From: Mycobacterium sp. 050128
GTDB lineage: Bacteria > Actinomycetota > Actinomycetes > Mycobacteriales > Mycobacteriaceae
DNA length: 64,000 bases
Assembly (NCBI RefSeq): GCF_036409155.1
Contig: NZ_JAZGLW010000003.1
Span: 1 to 64,000, forward strand
Direction of reading: 5' to 3'
The notes beneath the pieces are model-generated. The model was not told where the DNA came from, did no database searches, and was given only the letters and a program-made list of their open reading frames with translations. Shown here in pieces: positions 44,863 to 53,759 of this stretch. How positions within the stretch are numbered: position 1 is the stretch's first letter; each line of letters opens with the position of its first letter. The translations under genes were made by a program, and so were the position numbers.

Positions 44863-46131
44863 TCAGGCCGCGGTGAGATGCCGTGCCTGCCGTAGGGGTA
44901 TGGAGATGGCGAGTTCGGTTCCGGGAGATGTCGAGCGGACGTCGAGCTGTCCGCCGGACGCAAGCACTCTCGCGCGCATCGACGTCATTCCGATGTGACC
45001 CTCGTCGGCCTTCCGCGCGATCGCAGCCTCCGAGATACCCACTCCGTCATCGGCAACACGCAGCGATGCTAACCCGTCGCAGTGTTGTAATTCGATCCGA
45101 ATATTTTGCGCCCGTGCATGTTTGATGACATTGTTGGACGCCTCGCGTGCAGCGTTGTACAGCACGTCGTCGGCCTCGGTGCGCAGGCCATCGGGCCAAC
45201 TGGCCGCGTCGAAATCAACGCTCAGCCCCGCCCGGGAACCAAGACTTGCGGCGAGGGCCGCGAGGGCCGATTTCAATCCCATCCGCACCAGCACGTCCGG
45301 ATGCAGTTCGCGGACCACGTCGCGCAGTAGCCCCGAACATTCGGCGAGCGCGGATGCCACCCGGTCCGCGGCATCGGCTGAGCCTTCTCGCACGTCCTCG
45401 ATGTCTTGGCGCGCAACCAAGATGTACTGCAGGGCGCCATCGTGCAGACGTTCTGAAATTGCCTGCCGCTCATGCCTTTCCACTTCCAGCAACTCTTCCA
45501 ACAGCTGGCGCCGCTGCCGCGCCAAGTCCGCGATCATGTCTACTCTGGACCGCTGGATGAACGACAGGACAACCGATCCGCCGGCCAACGCTGCCAAGAC
45601 GAAAGAGCTCAGCAGGATCGACGCCCACGGCTCCTGGTTGGCCGACCTAGTGATCCAGCACGTCAGAACGAATACGGACAAAGTCGGAATCGCCACGGCC
45701 GCACTGATCTTGGGATCCAGCTGCGCAGCCGCGATCAATGGAATCAGGAAGAAGCCATTCCTCATCACGTCCGATGTCCAGTCCTGCGGGGACGTCACAC
45801 CGGCGAGTATCGACAGGACAGAAACCATCGTGACGTCGGCGGTCAACATCAGCAGTGGTACCAGCGTCTTGGTGGACGTCGTCGTGGGCGCCCGACGTCG
45901 CAGCGTCCACGCAGTCCAGCATCCGAGGACGACCACGTACACCAGCGGGATGGTCACACAGACCCACTCGTAATGGTCCGGCGGCTCCAGCAACAACGTC
46001 GCAACGACCAAGACGATCAGCACCGAGCGCAATCCGAACTGCAGCAGAGTGCCTAGCCATAACGTCCGCCCGATGTCCGGTACAACCTGTTGCGCGCGCA
46101 GGTCGACCACACGCTGATGATCTCCGGGCAT
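44863..46131 (-). CDS. NarL-type sensor histidine kinase, membrane-bound
   Basis: The ATG at 46131 follows AGGAG; 422 aa. Four to six hydrophobic segments (about 25-190) form a membrane sensor. A HisKA_3 dimerisation helix follows with the phospho-acceptor His in RQAISERLHDGALQYIL, then a HATPase_c domain (NNVIKHARAQN N-box, VADDGVGI G1 box, GHIGMTSMRARV). Such kinases signal to LuxR-type response regulators, but none is encoded next to it, so it is an orphan here. The ligand is unknown. Confidence 0.85.
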   Translation of the reverse strand: MPGDHQRVVDLRAQQVVPDIGRTLWLGTLLQFGLRSVLIVLVVATLLLEPPDHYEWVCVTIPLVYVVVLGCWTAWTLRRRAPTTTSTKTLVPLLMLTADVTMVSVLSILAGVTSPQDWTSDVMRNGFFLIPLIAAAQLDPKISAAVAIPTLSVFVLTCWITRSANQEPWASILLSSFVLAALAGGSVVLSFIQRSRVDMIADLARQRRQLLEELLEVERHERQAISERLHDGALQYILVARQDIEDVREGSADAADRVASALAECSGLLRDVVRELHPDVLVRMGLKSALAALAASLGSRAGLSVDFDAASWPDGLRTEADDVLYNAAREASNNVIKHARAQNIRIELQHCDGLASLRVADDGVGISEAAIARKADEGHIGMTSMRARVLASGGQLDVRSTSPGTELAISIPLRQARHLTAA

Positions 46132-46259
46132 GGGCGGCTCCTGTCGTCTCGCGATGGCGAGATCATAACCGCCGATTACCGGCAAAAATGGAGGCTGCGG
46201 CAAACGGATTGGGCGCGCGCGAAGCCGGCCAAGGCGCCAGCTCGGTGTGGCCCGGAAGG

Positions 46260-46490
46260 CTAGGGCTTCGGGGTAGCGGGCGCGGCAGCACCTCCGCGCA
46301 TGCAATCCTGAAACTCAGGACTGGCCGGCGCGAAGTCGAAGCCGCAGTTGCACTCATGGGCTTGCTGGGGTTTGGGAAGCGAATCGCAATACGGAGTGCC
46401 AGCCGAAGCGGGTGATGCCGTCCACACAACACCAGCGGCCAAGGCCGCCGATGCGGCGCCGATGGTGGCCATCAATACTGACGTCTTCAT
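46260..46490 (-). CDS. Small secreted Cys-containing protein
   Basis: The ATG at 46490 gives 76 aa. A signal peptide (MKTSVLMATIGAASAALAAG, cleavage after PASA near 30) precedes a mature chain of about 46 residues with four Cys (PYCD, HECNCGF, QDCM) and a Pro/Ala tail. The four Cys probably form two disulfides outside the cytoplasm. I recognise no named family. Confidence 0.65.
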   Translation of the reverse strand: MKTSVLMATIGAASAALAAGVVWTASPASAGTPYCDSLPKPQQAHECNCGFDFAPASPEFQDCMRGGAAAPATPKP

Positions 46491-46682
46491 GCTGGGATTC
46501 CTTTTCGTCGAAGACGACGGTACTGCCGCCCCGGGTTTCAGCGGTGACAACATCTGCAGCACCGCGCTAGCCGAATAGTAGGGTCCGCAAGGCCTGCCCG
46601 CGATTCGAAACATCTCTCCAGCATCGCCGCGGGCCGCCGAACAACAGCAAAAGCCTTCTCCAAAGCGCGCTATCGTCTGCTG

Positions 46683-47231
46683 GTGGCCATACCTCCGCCC
46701 ATAAGCGCAGCGCTTGCGACATTGCTGGCGATAGCCGCGTGCGCGACAGCGCCCACCGGCAACGCCGACCCGACGACCCAGCAGTCGCCGTTCCCGACCG
46801 GTAAGTCCGGCACGACCATCCATGTCACGGAGTACAGCGCCGCGACCGCCGACGTCACGCTCAACAACGCGACCTGGGTCTCGTCGGGCTGCGCCAGTGG
46901 CGGTGGGGGAGGCTGCAACGTCATCGAGATCACCATCGTCGGCAAGTCCGACGCACCATTCACCTACAGCGAGAGGTCCATCACCGCCGCGTCTACCCCG
47001 TGGCGGCAAGACCCATACCGGGATATCCAGGGCGGCTCATCCATGGTCGATTACCAGACGATCGGCAAGACGCCGCCCCTGCGCTCGGGCACCGTCGCCA
47101 ATGGCCAAACCGCCCACGGATTCATCGCCTACGACAGCAATGTGAAACAAGGCGATTTATATATCGAGTTCAGCGATCCTAACGCTCCGGCGGCGCCGAC
47201 CCCGTTGGCTGGCTGGAAAGTGCACACCTAG
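46683..47231 (+). CDS. Exported lipoprotein-like protein of unknown function
   Basis: GTG at 46683; 182 aa. A hydrophobic N-terminus ends with a lipobox-like IAAC at about residue 20, then a Ser/Thr/Pro linker and a domain with beta-strand character (TIHVTEYSAATADVTLNNAT; ITIVGKSDAPFTYS; HGFIAYDSNV). Two Cys (SSGCASGGGGGCN) flank a Gly-rich turn. It resembles Ig-like extracellular domains of the DUF4352/DUF1942 type. Divergent from the small secreted protein gene. Confidence 0.6.
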   Translation: MAIPPPISAALATLLAIAACATAPTGNADPTTQQSPFPTGKSGTTIHVTEYSAATADVTLNNATWVSSGCASGGGGGCNVIEITIVGKSDAPFTYSERSITAASTPWRQDPYRDIQGGSSMVDYQTIGKTPPLRSGTVANGQTAHGFIAYDSNVKQGDLYIEFSDPNAPAAPTPLAGWKVHT

Positions 47232-47439
47232 CGCCGGCACCCGCTGACTCTCAATCAGCGGGGATATCGGTGGAAGTGTTGACGCACATACAAATTGGCT
47301 CCCACCAACCCGCGCCAGATCACGCTTCAAGAGGCCAATTGTCTCGTTCTTGCTACCCGAGCGTGGAGCACGCGATAGTGTTCCCACGCTCGTTGAGATC
47401 GGCGATAGGTGCACACCGGGGAAGCAAAGGGGAGGACAG

Positions 47440-48555
47440 ATGAAGTGTCGTGCGCTTATTGCGGCGGCGGTGATGCTGCTCGCGGCGGCATGCGGGTCGA
47501 ATTCGACAGGCGGTTCAGGCAGCACCGCGGCCACCTCCGGCAATCTCGCCACCGCGCCCCCGACGTCGGACGTGACCTTGTCGGAGACCGGTTCCAACAA
47601 TCTCTACCCGCTGATGAGCTCGTGGGCCGGGGTCTTTCACTCGAAATACCCCAACGTCACGATCAATACCGACAGCGCCCTATCCGGTGTCGGCATCGCC
47701 CAAGCCGCTGCCGGCGCGGTGAACATCGGCGCCTCAGACGCCTACTTGTCCGATGCCGACATCGCCGCGCACCAGGGCCTGATGAACATCGCGATGGCGG
47801 TTTCCTCCGTGCACGTCAACTACAACCTGCCCGGTGTCACCAGGCACCTCAAGCTCAATGGCAAAGTACTGGCAGCCATGTACCAGGGAACAATCAAATC
47901 CTGGAACGACCCGCAGATTGCCGCGATCAACCCTGAGGTAAAACTGCCGGCCATCCCGGTAGTTCCGCTGCACCGCTCCGACGGTCAAAGCAGCGACACT
48001 TTCCTCTTCACCCAGTACTTGGCTAAGCAAGACCCCGACGGTTGGGGTCAGTCGCCCGGCTTCGGCACCACCGTCAACTTTCCCACGGTGCCGAATGCGG
48101 TAGGCGCCGCGGGCCAATCAGGCATGTTGGGTGGCTGTGTAAAGTCTCCTGGCTGCGTGGCCTACATCGGCACCCGGTTCTACGACGACGCTATGGAGAA
48201 GGGGCTCGGCGACGCTCAATTGGGCAATGCCTCAGGCAATTTCGTGCTGGCCAGCCCCCAGAGCGTTGACACCGAAGCGTTGGGATTCGTCTCGCAGACA
48301 CCGGCCAACGAGGCGATCTCACTGGTCAACGGACCCGCTCCGGACGGATACCCGATCGTCGGTTACGAATACGCGGTGGTCTACAGCAAGCAGAAGGATC
48401 CTGCCGTCGCGCAGACGATCCGGTCTTTCCTGCACTGGGCAGTCACCGCAGGCAGCTCGCCGAGATACCTGCGCAGGCCGCACCTCTACGCTCAGCCGCT
48501 GCCGGGCGCCGTGGTGAAGCTGTCTGACGCCCAGATCGCCACTATCACCAGCTAG
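47440..48555 (+). CDS. pstS: Phosphate ABC transporter substrate-binding lipoprotein PstS
   Basis: The ATG at 47440 follows GGGGAGGAC; 371 aa. Signal peptide with lipobox LAAAC near residue 18, a Ser/Thr/Gly-rich tether and a PBP-like phosphate-binding domain: TLSETGSNNLYPL, GVGIAQAAAGAVNIGASDAY, PLHRSDGQSSDTFLFTQY. The Thr/Ser and Arg-Ser-Asp phosphate ligands are present. It is lipid-anchored and passes phosphate to a PstCA permease. No pstC, pstA or pstB lies next to it, so it is a solitary paralogue, as is common in mycobacteria. Confidence 0.88.
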   Translation: MKCRALIAAAVMLLAAACGSNSTGGSGSTAATSGNLATAPPTSDVTLSETGSNNLYPLMSSWAGVFHSKYPNVTINTDSALSGVGIAQAAAGAVNIGASDAYLSDADIAAHQGLMNIAMAVSSVHVNYNLPGVTRHLKLNGKVLAAMYQGTIKSWNDPQIAAINPEVKLPAIPVVPLHRSDGQSSDTFLFTQYLAKQDPDGWGQSPGFGTTVNFPTVPNAVGAAGQSGMLGGCVKSPGCVAYIGTRFYDDAMEKGLGDAQLGNASGNFVLASPQSVDTEALGFVSQTPANEAISLVNGPAPDGYPIVGYEYAVVYSKQKDPAVAQTIRSFLHWAVTAGSSPRYLRRPHLYAQPLPGAVVKLSDAQIATITS

Positions 48556-48582
48556 CAGACGAAGCGCGGCTTTCCCGTTGGT

Positions 48583-49404
48583 TTAGGCAAGTAGCGACGC
48601 CAGTTCGGATCGGGGCACTGTGATTTTGTGTGGCCCGCCGTTGTCCTGCACCACTTGGTCTTGGCCGAAGAAGAAGATCACCGCTTCGTTCGTCATTGCG
48701 AAGTTTTGGTACGTCGTCTCGTCGAGATCGGCTGTCGGCGCGTTGAATTGGCGCGCGACGATCGGGTTGAGCACCTCCAGCGGTTTCGTCGCGGGCTTGA
48801 ACAGCGTGTCGAAGGTGATCGGGACGCGCTTGCCGAGGTCGAAGTTGAACGATCGGAATGTGGTGTTGGGGTGGCCTTCATGGGCGAAACCGGTGTCGTT
48901 GTCGATTTTGAGCACCAGGCTTTGGGTGCCTGAGTCCGCCGGCCCGGAACGGAATGTCATGGCGGTGACGTGGTACTCGTATGGCCGACCACGCCCATCC
49001 GAGGGGCCGAATTTGGTGACCCAGTCGAGGAATTCATCGCGGTTACGCTTTAGGAAGTCGGTCACCGGCGACATGTCCGGGTAGTCAAGAGGGAAACTCA
49101 TCTCGATATTGGGGGCCGAGGTCGTACCATGGACATGGCAATATAGGTCGGCACCAATGGTTCCGTGCAGCCCTGACCACGCCGATTGCCCTTGCACCAC
49201 AACCGATGTGGTTACCGCCGCAGACGACGCTGTCGACGTGGTCTGTTGTGCGATACGCGACGTGCCGCACCCCGCTGCACTCGCGATCACGGCCGCGGCC
49301 ACGACCGTGATCAGCGCGCCCCGATACGACATCACCATCACCGAACCGGCAGTTCGAGGACGCGGAATTCCGACCGCCACGGTGAGGGCAACAAGGCCAC
49401 GCAT
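48583..49404 (-). CDS. MPT64/RsiV-family (DUF3298-like) exported protein
   Basis: The ATG at 49404 overlaps the upstream stop as TGATG; an ATG at 49338 (MVMSYRGALITVV) is an alternative with a tidier signal peptide. 273 aa from the first. A lipobox-like ASAAGC suggests lipid attachment. The C-terminal half matches the MPT64 pattern: FRSFNFDLGKRVPITFDTLF, YQNFAMTNEAVIFFF and PRSELASLLA at the end. MPT64 relatives are secreted or surface proteins of unknown biochemical role. It is translationally coupled to the NHL-propeller lipoprotein. Confidence 0.75.
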   Translation of the reverse strand: MRGLVALTVAVGIPRPRTAGSVMVMSYRGALITVVAAAVIASAAGCGTSRIAQQTTSTASSAAVTTSVVVQGQSAWSGLHGTIGADLYCHVHGTTSAPNIEMSFPLDYPDMSPVTDFLKRNRDEFLDWVTKFGPSDGRGRPYEYHVTAMTFRSGPADSGTQSLVLKIDNDTGFAHEGHPNTTFRSFNFDLGKRVPITFDTLFKPATKPLEVLNPIVARQFNAPTADLDETTYQNFAMTNEAVIFFFGQDQVVQDNGGPHKITVPRSELASLLA

Positions 49405-50834
49405 CAGCCCACCGCCAATTTGACGACCTGGCCAAAGCCGCTGCGGTCGAGGACGTACACGTTGCCGGCACCATCGGCCGCCACGGCGGTCGGCCCGTTG
49501 AGACCGGTGAACGGCAGCTCGGTCTCGTCATGCGACCCCGCCGGCAATTTCAGCACCCGCTTGTTCTCACCGTCGGCGAGGTACACAGCACCGGCGGGGT
49601 CCACCGCAATGGAGCCGCCCTGGCCGCCGACCGACAGCACGGTCTGGTCATCAGAACCGCTGGGCAGCTTGAGAATCCGCTTGTTGCTGGGGTCGAAGAC
49701 GAAAACGTTGCCCGCGCCGTCCACCGCCAAGCCACCGGGCCACCGCAGGCCCGTGAACGGCAACACGGTCTGCTCGTTGGATCCGCTCGCCAGCTTGATG
49801 ACTCGCGCCTTGTTGTCGGTGACGTAGACATTCCTGCCGCCATCCACCGCGACATCGCCGGGATGGTCCAGGCCGGCGAACGGCAGCACCGTCTGTTGGT
49901 TGGATCCGGCCACTAGCTCCAGCACCCGGTTGGTGGCCGCATCGGCCACGAACACGTCACCGGCGCCGTCTATCGCCACGCCGCCGGGCTTCTTGAGGCC
50001 GCTGAACGCCAACACCGTCGGTTCGCTTGCCCCAGCCGCCAACCTCAGCACGCGGTCGTTCCACGAGTCGGTGACATAGACGTTGCTCTGCCCGTCGACC
50101 GCGATGCTGCGCGGATAGGTGAGACCCGGGAAGGGCAGCAGCGTTTGTCTGCCCGCCGGAACGGAGACACTCGACGGAGTCGTCGACTCCTTCAAGACGG
50201 TGAAGGGCAGGCTCGCTTTGCCGATCTGGACAAGGGGATCCGGCGTGACCACCGTTGCTTCCACGCCGCCCTTACCCGCGGTCATCGAATGGTTGAGCGC
50301 CACACGGTATCGCAGCGTGACGGCCTTGCCCTTCGGTAAAGCCTGGACATTCGCGAAGGTGCCGAGGTAATCCATGCCCGTTCCGATGACCGGATAGTCC
50401 ATCTCGATCCAGCCCCCAGTCGCCGGGTCAAAGCGTTCGACGGTGCCGTCGGGGAGACCCATCGGGTTGGTCGCGCAGCTGCAGCGCTCGATCACCAGCA
50501 CGACGCCGACCTTCGGGTAGTCAACCGCCGAGTTGTTGCACAGCGTCACGTCGACCTCCGCCGGCGCGTCGCCCGGCTTGACGATGCCCGACGTGATGCC
50601 GGTCAGCGCGACGGAGATTCGGCCCACCGCCGGCACCGGTCGCAGGGATTCGGCACTCGGCATCGGCACCGACGACGGGTTAACCGCACAACTGCTGGGC
50701 TGACCGGTCTTCGGTGCACTCGAAATCGACTGCGGCGCAGTGCTCGTCGAGCATGCGGCGAGGAGGGCCACGGCCGCGATCGTCGCCGCGGTGGTCCAGC
50801 CGATCCACCATTGGTGGAGAACAGTTTTCGTCAT
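49404..50834 (-). CDS. NHL-repeat beta-propeller lipoprotein (PknD-sensor-like)
   Basis: ATG at 50834; 476 aa. Signal peptide with lipobox LLAAC (about 28), an N-terminal domain (about 60-215) of DUF-like beta structure with a CSC motif, then six NHL repeats (about 225-476), each containing a P..[IV]AVDG.GNVYV.D unit. This propeller resembles the extracellular sensor of the kinase PknD, but here it is free and lipid-anchored. It may bind a cell-wall ligand. It lies 15 bases after the TolB-like gene on the same strand. Confidence 0.75.
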   Translation of the reverse strand: MTKTVLHQWWIGWTTAATIAAVALLAACSTSTAPQSISSAPKTGQPSSCAVNPSSVPMPSAESLRPVPAVGRISVALTGITSGIVKPGDAPAEVDVTLCNNSAVDYPKVGVVLVIERCSCATNPMGLPDGTVERFDPATGGWIEMDYPVIGTGMDYLGTFANVQALPKGKAVTLRYRVALNHSMTAGKGGVEATVVTPDPLVQIGKASLPFTVLKESTTPSSVSVPAGRQTLLPFPGLTYPRSIAVDGQSNVYVTDSWNDRVLRLAAGASEPTVLAFSGLKKPGGVAIDGAGDVFVADAATNRVLELVAGSNQQTVLPFAGLDHPGDVAVDGGRNVYVTDNKARVIKLASGSNEQTVLPFTGLRWPGGLAVDGAGNVFVFDPSNKRILKLPSGSDDQTVLSVGGQGGSIAVDPAGAVYLADGENKRVLKLPAGSHDETELPFTGLNGPTAVAADGAGNVYVLDRSGFGQVVKLAVG

Positions 50835-50849
50835 GTCGGCATCCGTCCA

Positions 50850-52109
50850 CTACCGCTGGCCCGGGTAGGGCACTGCACTGCTGACGCCGCCGCCGTTGAC
50901 GGTCGGCCCGAGCAGCACCGTCGAGGTGCCGGCCGTGGGGTTGTAGTCGATCAGTGACTGCCCGCTTCCGCAGCCGGCTCGGGCTTGGAGATCGAGGTCG
51001 CCCCCGTTGACGCCGAGGACGACGACGCTGCCGCTTTTCACATCCGGCACCGCCACCGGCGAGGTCGTGCCGTCGTCGTTGACCTTGGCGACGTACACGA
51101 CGCCGCACGCGCCGGCGGCCTGCAGGAAGGTCCCTGCCGGAAGCTGCCATGCGTTCAAGTCGCCAAGGTCGGGGCCGTGGCCGTCGTTGGGCGCGGTGAG
51201 AGCGGTCGGTGTCCCGCCGTCGATGGGGACCAGCCACAGCTGTGACCCCTGGGAACTGCCGCAACGGGTGAGGGCGATCTTCGAGTCCGTGTCCCACCAC
51301 CGCATCGGGGTGCAGTCCTTCTGGCCGGCGAGCGGCAAAGCGTTGCCGGGGGTCCCGTCGTTGCTCATCAGGGTGAGACCGGATTTCGTGCCCAGCACCA
51401 GCTGGGTGCCGTCCTGGGTAGAGAGAAACCCCTGGACGTGTTGCTCCACCGGGTACGTCAGCTGGTGGTTGCCCGCGAGGTCGACGCGCTCGAGCGATTC
51501 GGGCTCCGAGGCATCCCACCTGTCCAGCAGGATTGCCTTGCCGTCGGGGCGTGTGTAGCTGGCGGCGACATTGTTGCCTTCAACGGTGAACGTCTTCTTG
51601 GCGCCGGTGCGCAGGTCGACCTCGGTGATCGCCCGGTGGCCCTTCTCAACCGTGACGAACAGGGCGCGGGTCCCGTCACCCGACCAGTCGACCAACCTCG
51701 GGCTCGAACCTTGGCCCGGCGGCGGGAAGGTGGTGATCGGATAGCGGCCACCCGCGGGATCGACCAGGTACAGGGTCGTGCTGGCCGTCTCCCAGGTCGG
51801 TGAGCCGGGAGGTGGCATCTGGCCGGGGTGCAAGCCTGGAACAGGGCTCCACATCGCGAGCATCCACCCCGGACCGACCTGCGACCAGGGAACGGTCTCG
51901 AGAGGGGCCTCGATGCCGTGGGCGGCCATTGCCGGCGCGGGCTCGGCATGCGCGGTTGGCGACGGGGTGATTCCCGCCGCGAGCGTCGCCATTGCCGTCA
52001 GCGCGAGCGTCGTCATCTCCATCCGTCGTCGGAACCCGCTGCGCGAAGGGGCGTTACACGGGGCGTCGCTTCGCGGCGCGGGATGTGCGTGATGCGATGT
52101 CGTGATCAT
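50850..52109 (-). CDS. Secreted TolB-like beta-propeller protein
   Basis: The ATG at 52109 follows AAGGA; 419 aa. An extended Arg-rich N-region leads into a hydrophobic segment and a likely signal-peptidase site near HAEPA (about 56). The mature chain has repeated strands of the WD40/TolB type (LVDWSGDGTRALFVTVEKG; YTRPDGKAILLDRWD; LSTQDGTQLVLGT). No enzymatic motif is visible. First gene of a three-gene operon of exported proteins and divergent from a Ser/Thr kinase. The ligand is unknown. Confidence 0.7.
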   Translation of the reverse strand: MITTSHHAHPAPRSDAPCNAPSRSGFRRRMEMTTLALTAMATLAAGITPSPTAHAEPAPAMAAHGIEAPLETVPWSQVGPGWMLAMWSPVPGLHPGQMPPPGSPTWETASTTLYLVDPAGGRYPITTFPPPGQGSSPRLVDWSGDGTRALFVTVEKGHRAITEVDLRTGAKKTFTVEGNNVAASYTRPDGKAILLDRWDASEPESLERVDLAGNHQLTYPVEQHVQGFLSTQDGTQLVLGTKSGLTLMSNDGTPGNALPLAGQKDCTPMRWWDTDSKIALTRCGSSQGSQLWLVPIDGGTPTALTAPNDGHGPDLGDLNAWQLPAGTFLQAAGACGVVYVAKVNDDGTTSPVAVPDVKSGSVVVLGVNGGDLDLQARAGCGSGQSLIDYNPTAGTSTVLLGPTVNGGGVSSAVPYPGQR

Positions 52110-52334
52110 ATTGGTGTCCTTGAAATCGTGGCCGGTTCTGTGCTCCGGTGGGCGGTCTATTTGCTAGCGGGCCGCGGTGCCCGGTCACTAGAGGCTGCGC
52201 CGCACGCCTTGCGTGTTTCTTGCGTCGGGCTTGTGTCGGGGCGGCGACCCGCAGCCGAGGCTTCCGCAGCAAATGGGTGCATTGGCGCGCCGTGAGCGAG
52301 ATACTGCGTCGGTATCCAAAGCAAGGGGATAGCC

Positions 52335-53759
52335 GTGGACTCGCGCGTCGGTATGACGTTCGGCAAATACAACCTCACGCGCCTGCTCGGCAAGGGCGGG
52401 GGCGGGGCGGTCTACGAAGCCTTCGACACCGGCAAACAGCGAACGGTCGCGGTCAAGATCCTGGCCGACGAGCTTTCGACCAATCCCACATTTCGCACCC
52501 GATTTCAGCGCGAGTCCCAGGCAGCGGCAATTCTGCAGGAACCACACGTCATTCCGATCCACGACTGGGGCGAGATCGACGGCAGTCTCTATATCGAGAT
52601 GCGCTTGGTGCAGGGCCAGACGCTGCTCGACTTGATCGCGAACGGCCCGCTGGCCCCATCCCGCGCGGTGGCCATCATCAGTCAGGTCGCTGCCGCGCTG
52701 GATGCGGCCCACGCCGAGGGATTGATCCATCGAGACGTCAAGCCGCAGAACATCATCGTCACCCCCGCCGATTTCGTGTATCTCGTCGACTTCGGAATCG
52801 CCGAGGGCAAGGGCGATCCGCGGCTGACGACGGTCGGGACTCAGATCGGCACCTTGAATTACATGGCGCCCGAACGGTTCCGCGACGGGATAACCACTCC
52901 CGCGGTCGACGTCTATTCGCTGGCGTGCGTGTTGTACGAGGCGCTCACCGCCGACGCCCCGTTTGCCGGTGACAGCCTTGAGCATTTGGTGGCGGCCCAC
53001 CTTGCCCTACCACCGCCACGACCGAGCGCGGCGAATCCGCGGGTTCCGGTCGCGCTCGACGAGGTCGTCGCCCGCGGGATGGCCAAACACCCCGACGACC
53101 GCTACGGGACTGCGGGAGCCATGGCCCGTGCGGCGCAGCGCGCGTTGGGAACTGGAGACGACCTGACCGACGTCATGACGGCGGCAGCCGGCGCATTGGC
53201 GGACGAGACTCGGCCGATTGCCGCCGGTATTCCGTCAACGGATGCGGGTCACCCGGCGGCCGAGCCTCGCGACCCAGATCCAGGCAAGCGTCGATGGCTG
53301 CTGCCGGCCGTGATCGCGGCCACGGCGGCTCTGGTCCTCGGGGGCATCGCCTTGGACATCGGCCTGTTCGCCCACGTGCCGGCCGGGCAGCGGGAGACGC
53401 CGGGCGCGCGTGCTGCGCAGCCCCCATTGGTGACCGGTCCCGACCTGAGCAGCCTGCATCAGTCCTGCGATCAGGGCTTCTCCTTGCCGAACGCCGCGGG
53501 TTTTGGCACCCGCGCCGGCCGCGGAACGCCCGAGACCTCATGTCTTTTCGCCAACAGCGTGTTGGCCACCTACTGGGCTGAATACGGCGACGCCAGCCCG
53601 CTACCACGGGCCGTGTCGGCGCCCGGTGCCGTTGACTGCAAGTCCGTGCCGGGCGCGCTGTGCAACGGCTCCAACTTCCTGATGCACTGTCAGCAACAGC
53701 CGGGGGACAGCTGGATCACCTGTATCGGCGGAAGCAGCGCGCGTGTGTACCTGTGGTGA
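52335..53759 (+). CDS. Transmembrane Ser/Thr protein kinase, adjacent to EmbR-like gene
   Basis: GTG at 52335; 474 aa. Kinase domain about 10-270: LLGKGGGGAVYEAF P-loop, VAVKIL (Lys41), catalytic HRDVKPQN, DFGIAEG Mg loop and APE in NYMAPERF. One TM segment near 318-340 and an extracytoplasmic domain of about 130 residues with six Cys (QSCDQG, TSCLFA, DCKS, LCNG, HCQQ, TCIGG), probably three disulfides. The gene abuts the EmbR-like regulator, whose FHA domain is a typical target of such kinases, as PknH phosphorylates EmbR. Confidence 0.85.
   Translation: MDSRVGMTFGKYNLTRLLGKGGGGAVYEAFDTGKQRTVAVKILADELSTNPTFRTRFQRESQAAAILQEPHVIPIHDWGEIDGSLYIEMRLVQGQTLLDLIANGPLAPSRAVAIISQVAAALDAAHAEGLIHRDVKPQNIIVTPADFVYLVDFGIAEGKGDPRLTTVGTQIGTLNYMAPERFRDGITTPAVDVYSLACVLYEALTADAPFAGDSLEHLVAAHLALPPPRPSAANPRVPVALDEVVARGMAKHPDDRYGTAGAMARAAQRALGTGDDLTDVMTAAAGALADETRPIAAGIPSTDAGHPAAEPRDPDPGKRRWLLPAVIAATAALVLGGIALDIGLFAHVPAGQRETPGARAAQPPLVTGPDLSSLHQSCDQGFSLPNAAGFGTRAGRGTPETSCLFANSVLATYWAEYGDASPLPRAVSAPGAVDCKSVPGALCNGSNFLMHCQQQPGDSWITCIGGSSARVYLW

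Noticed and set aside
49404-50834. NHL protein as the kinase PknD
   Set aside because: It has a lipobox and propeller but no kinase domain or TM helix joining one.
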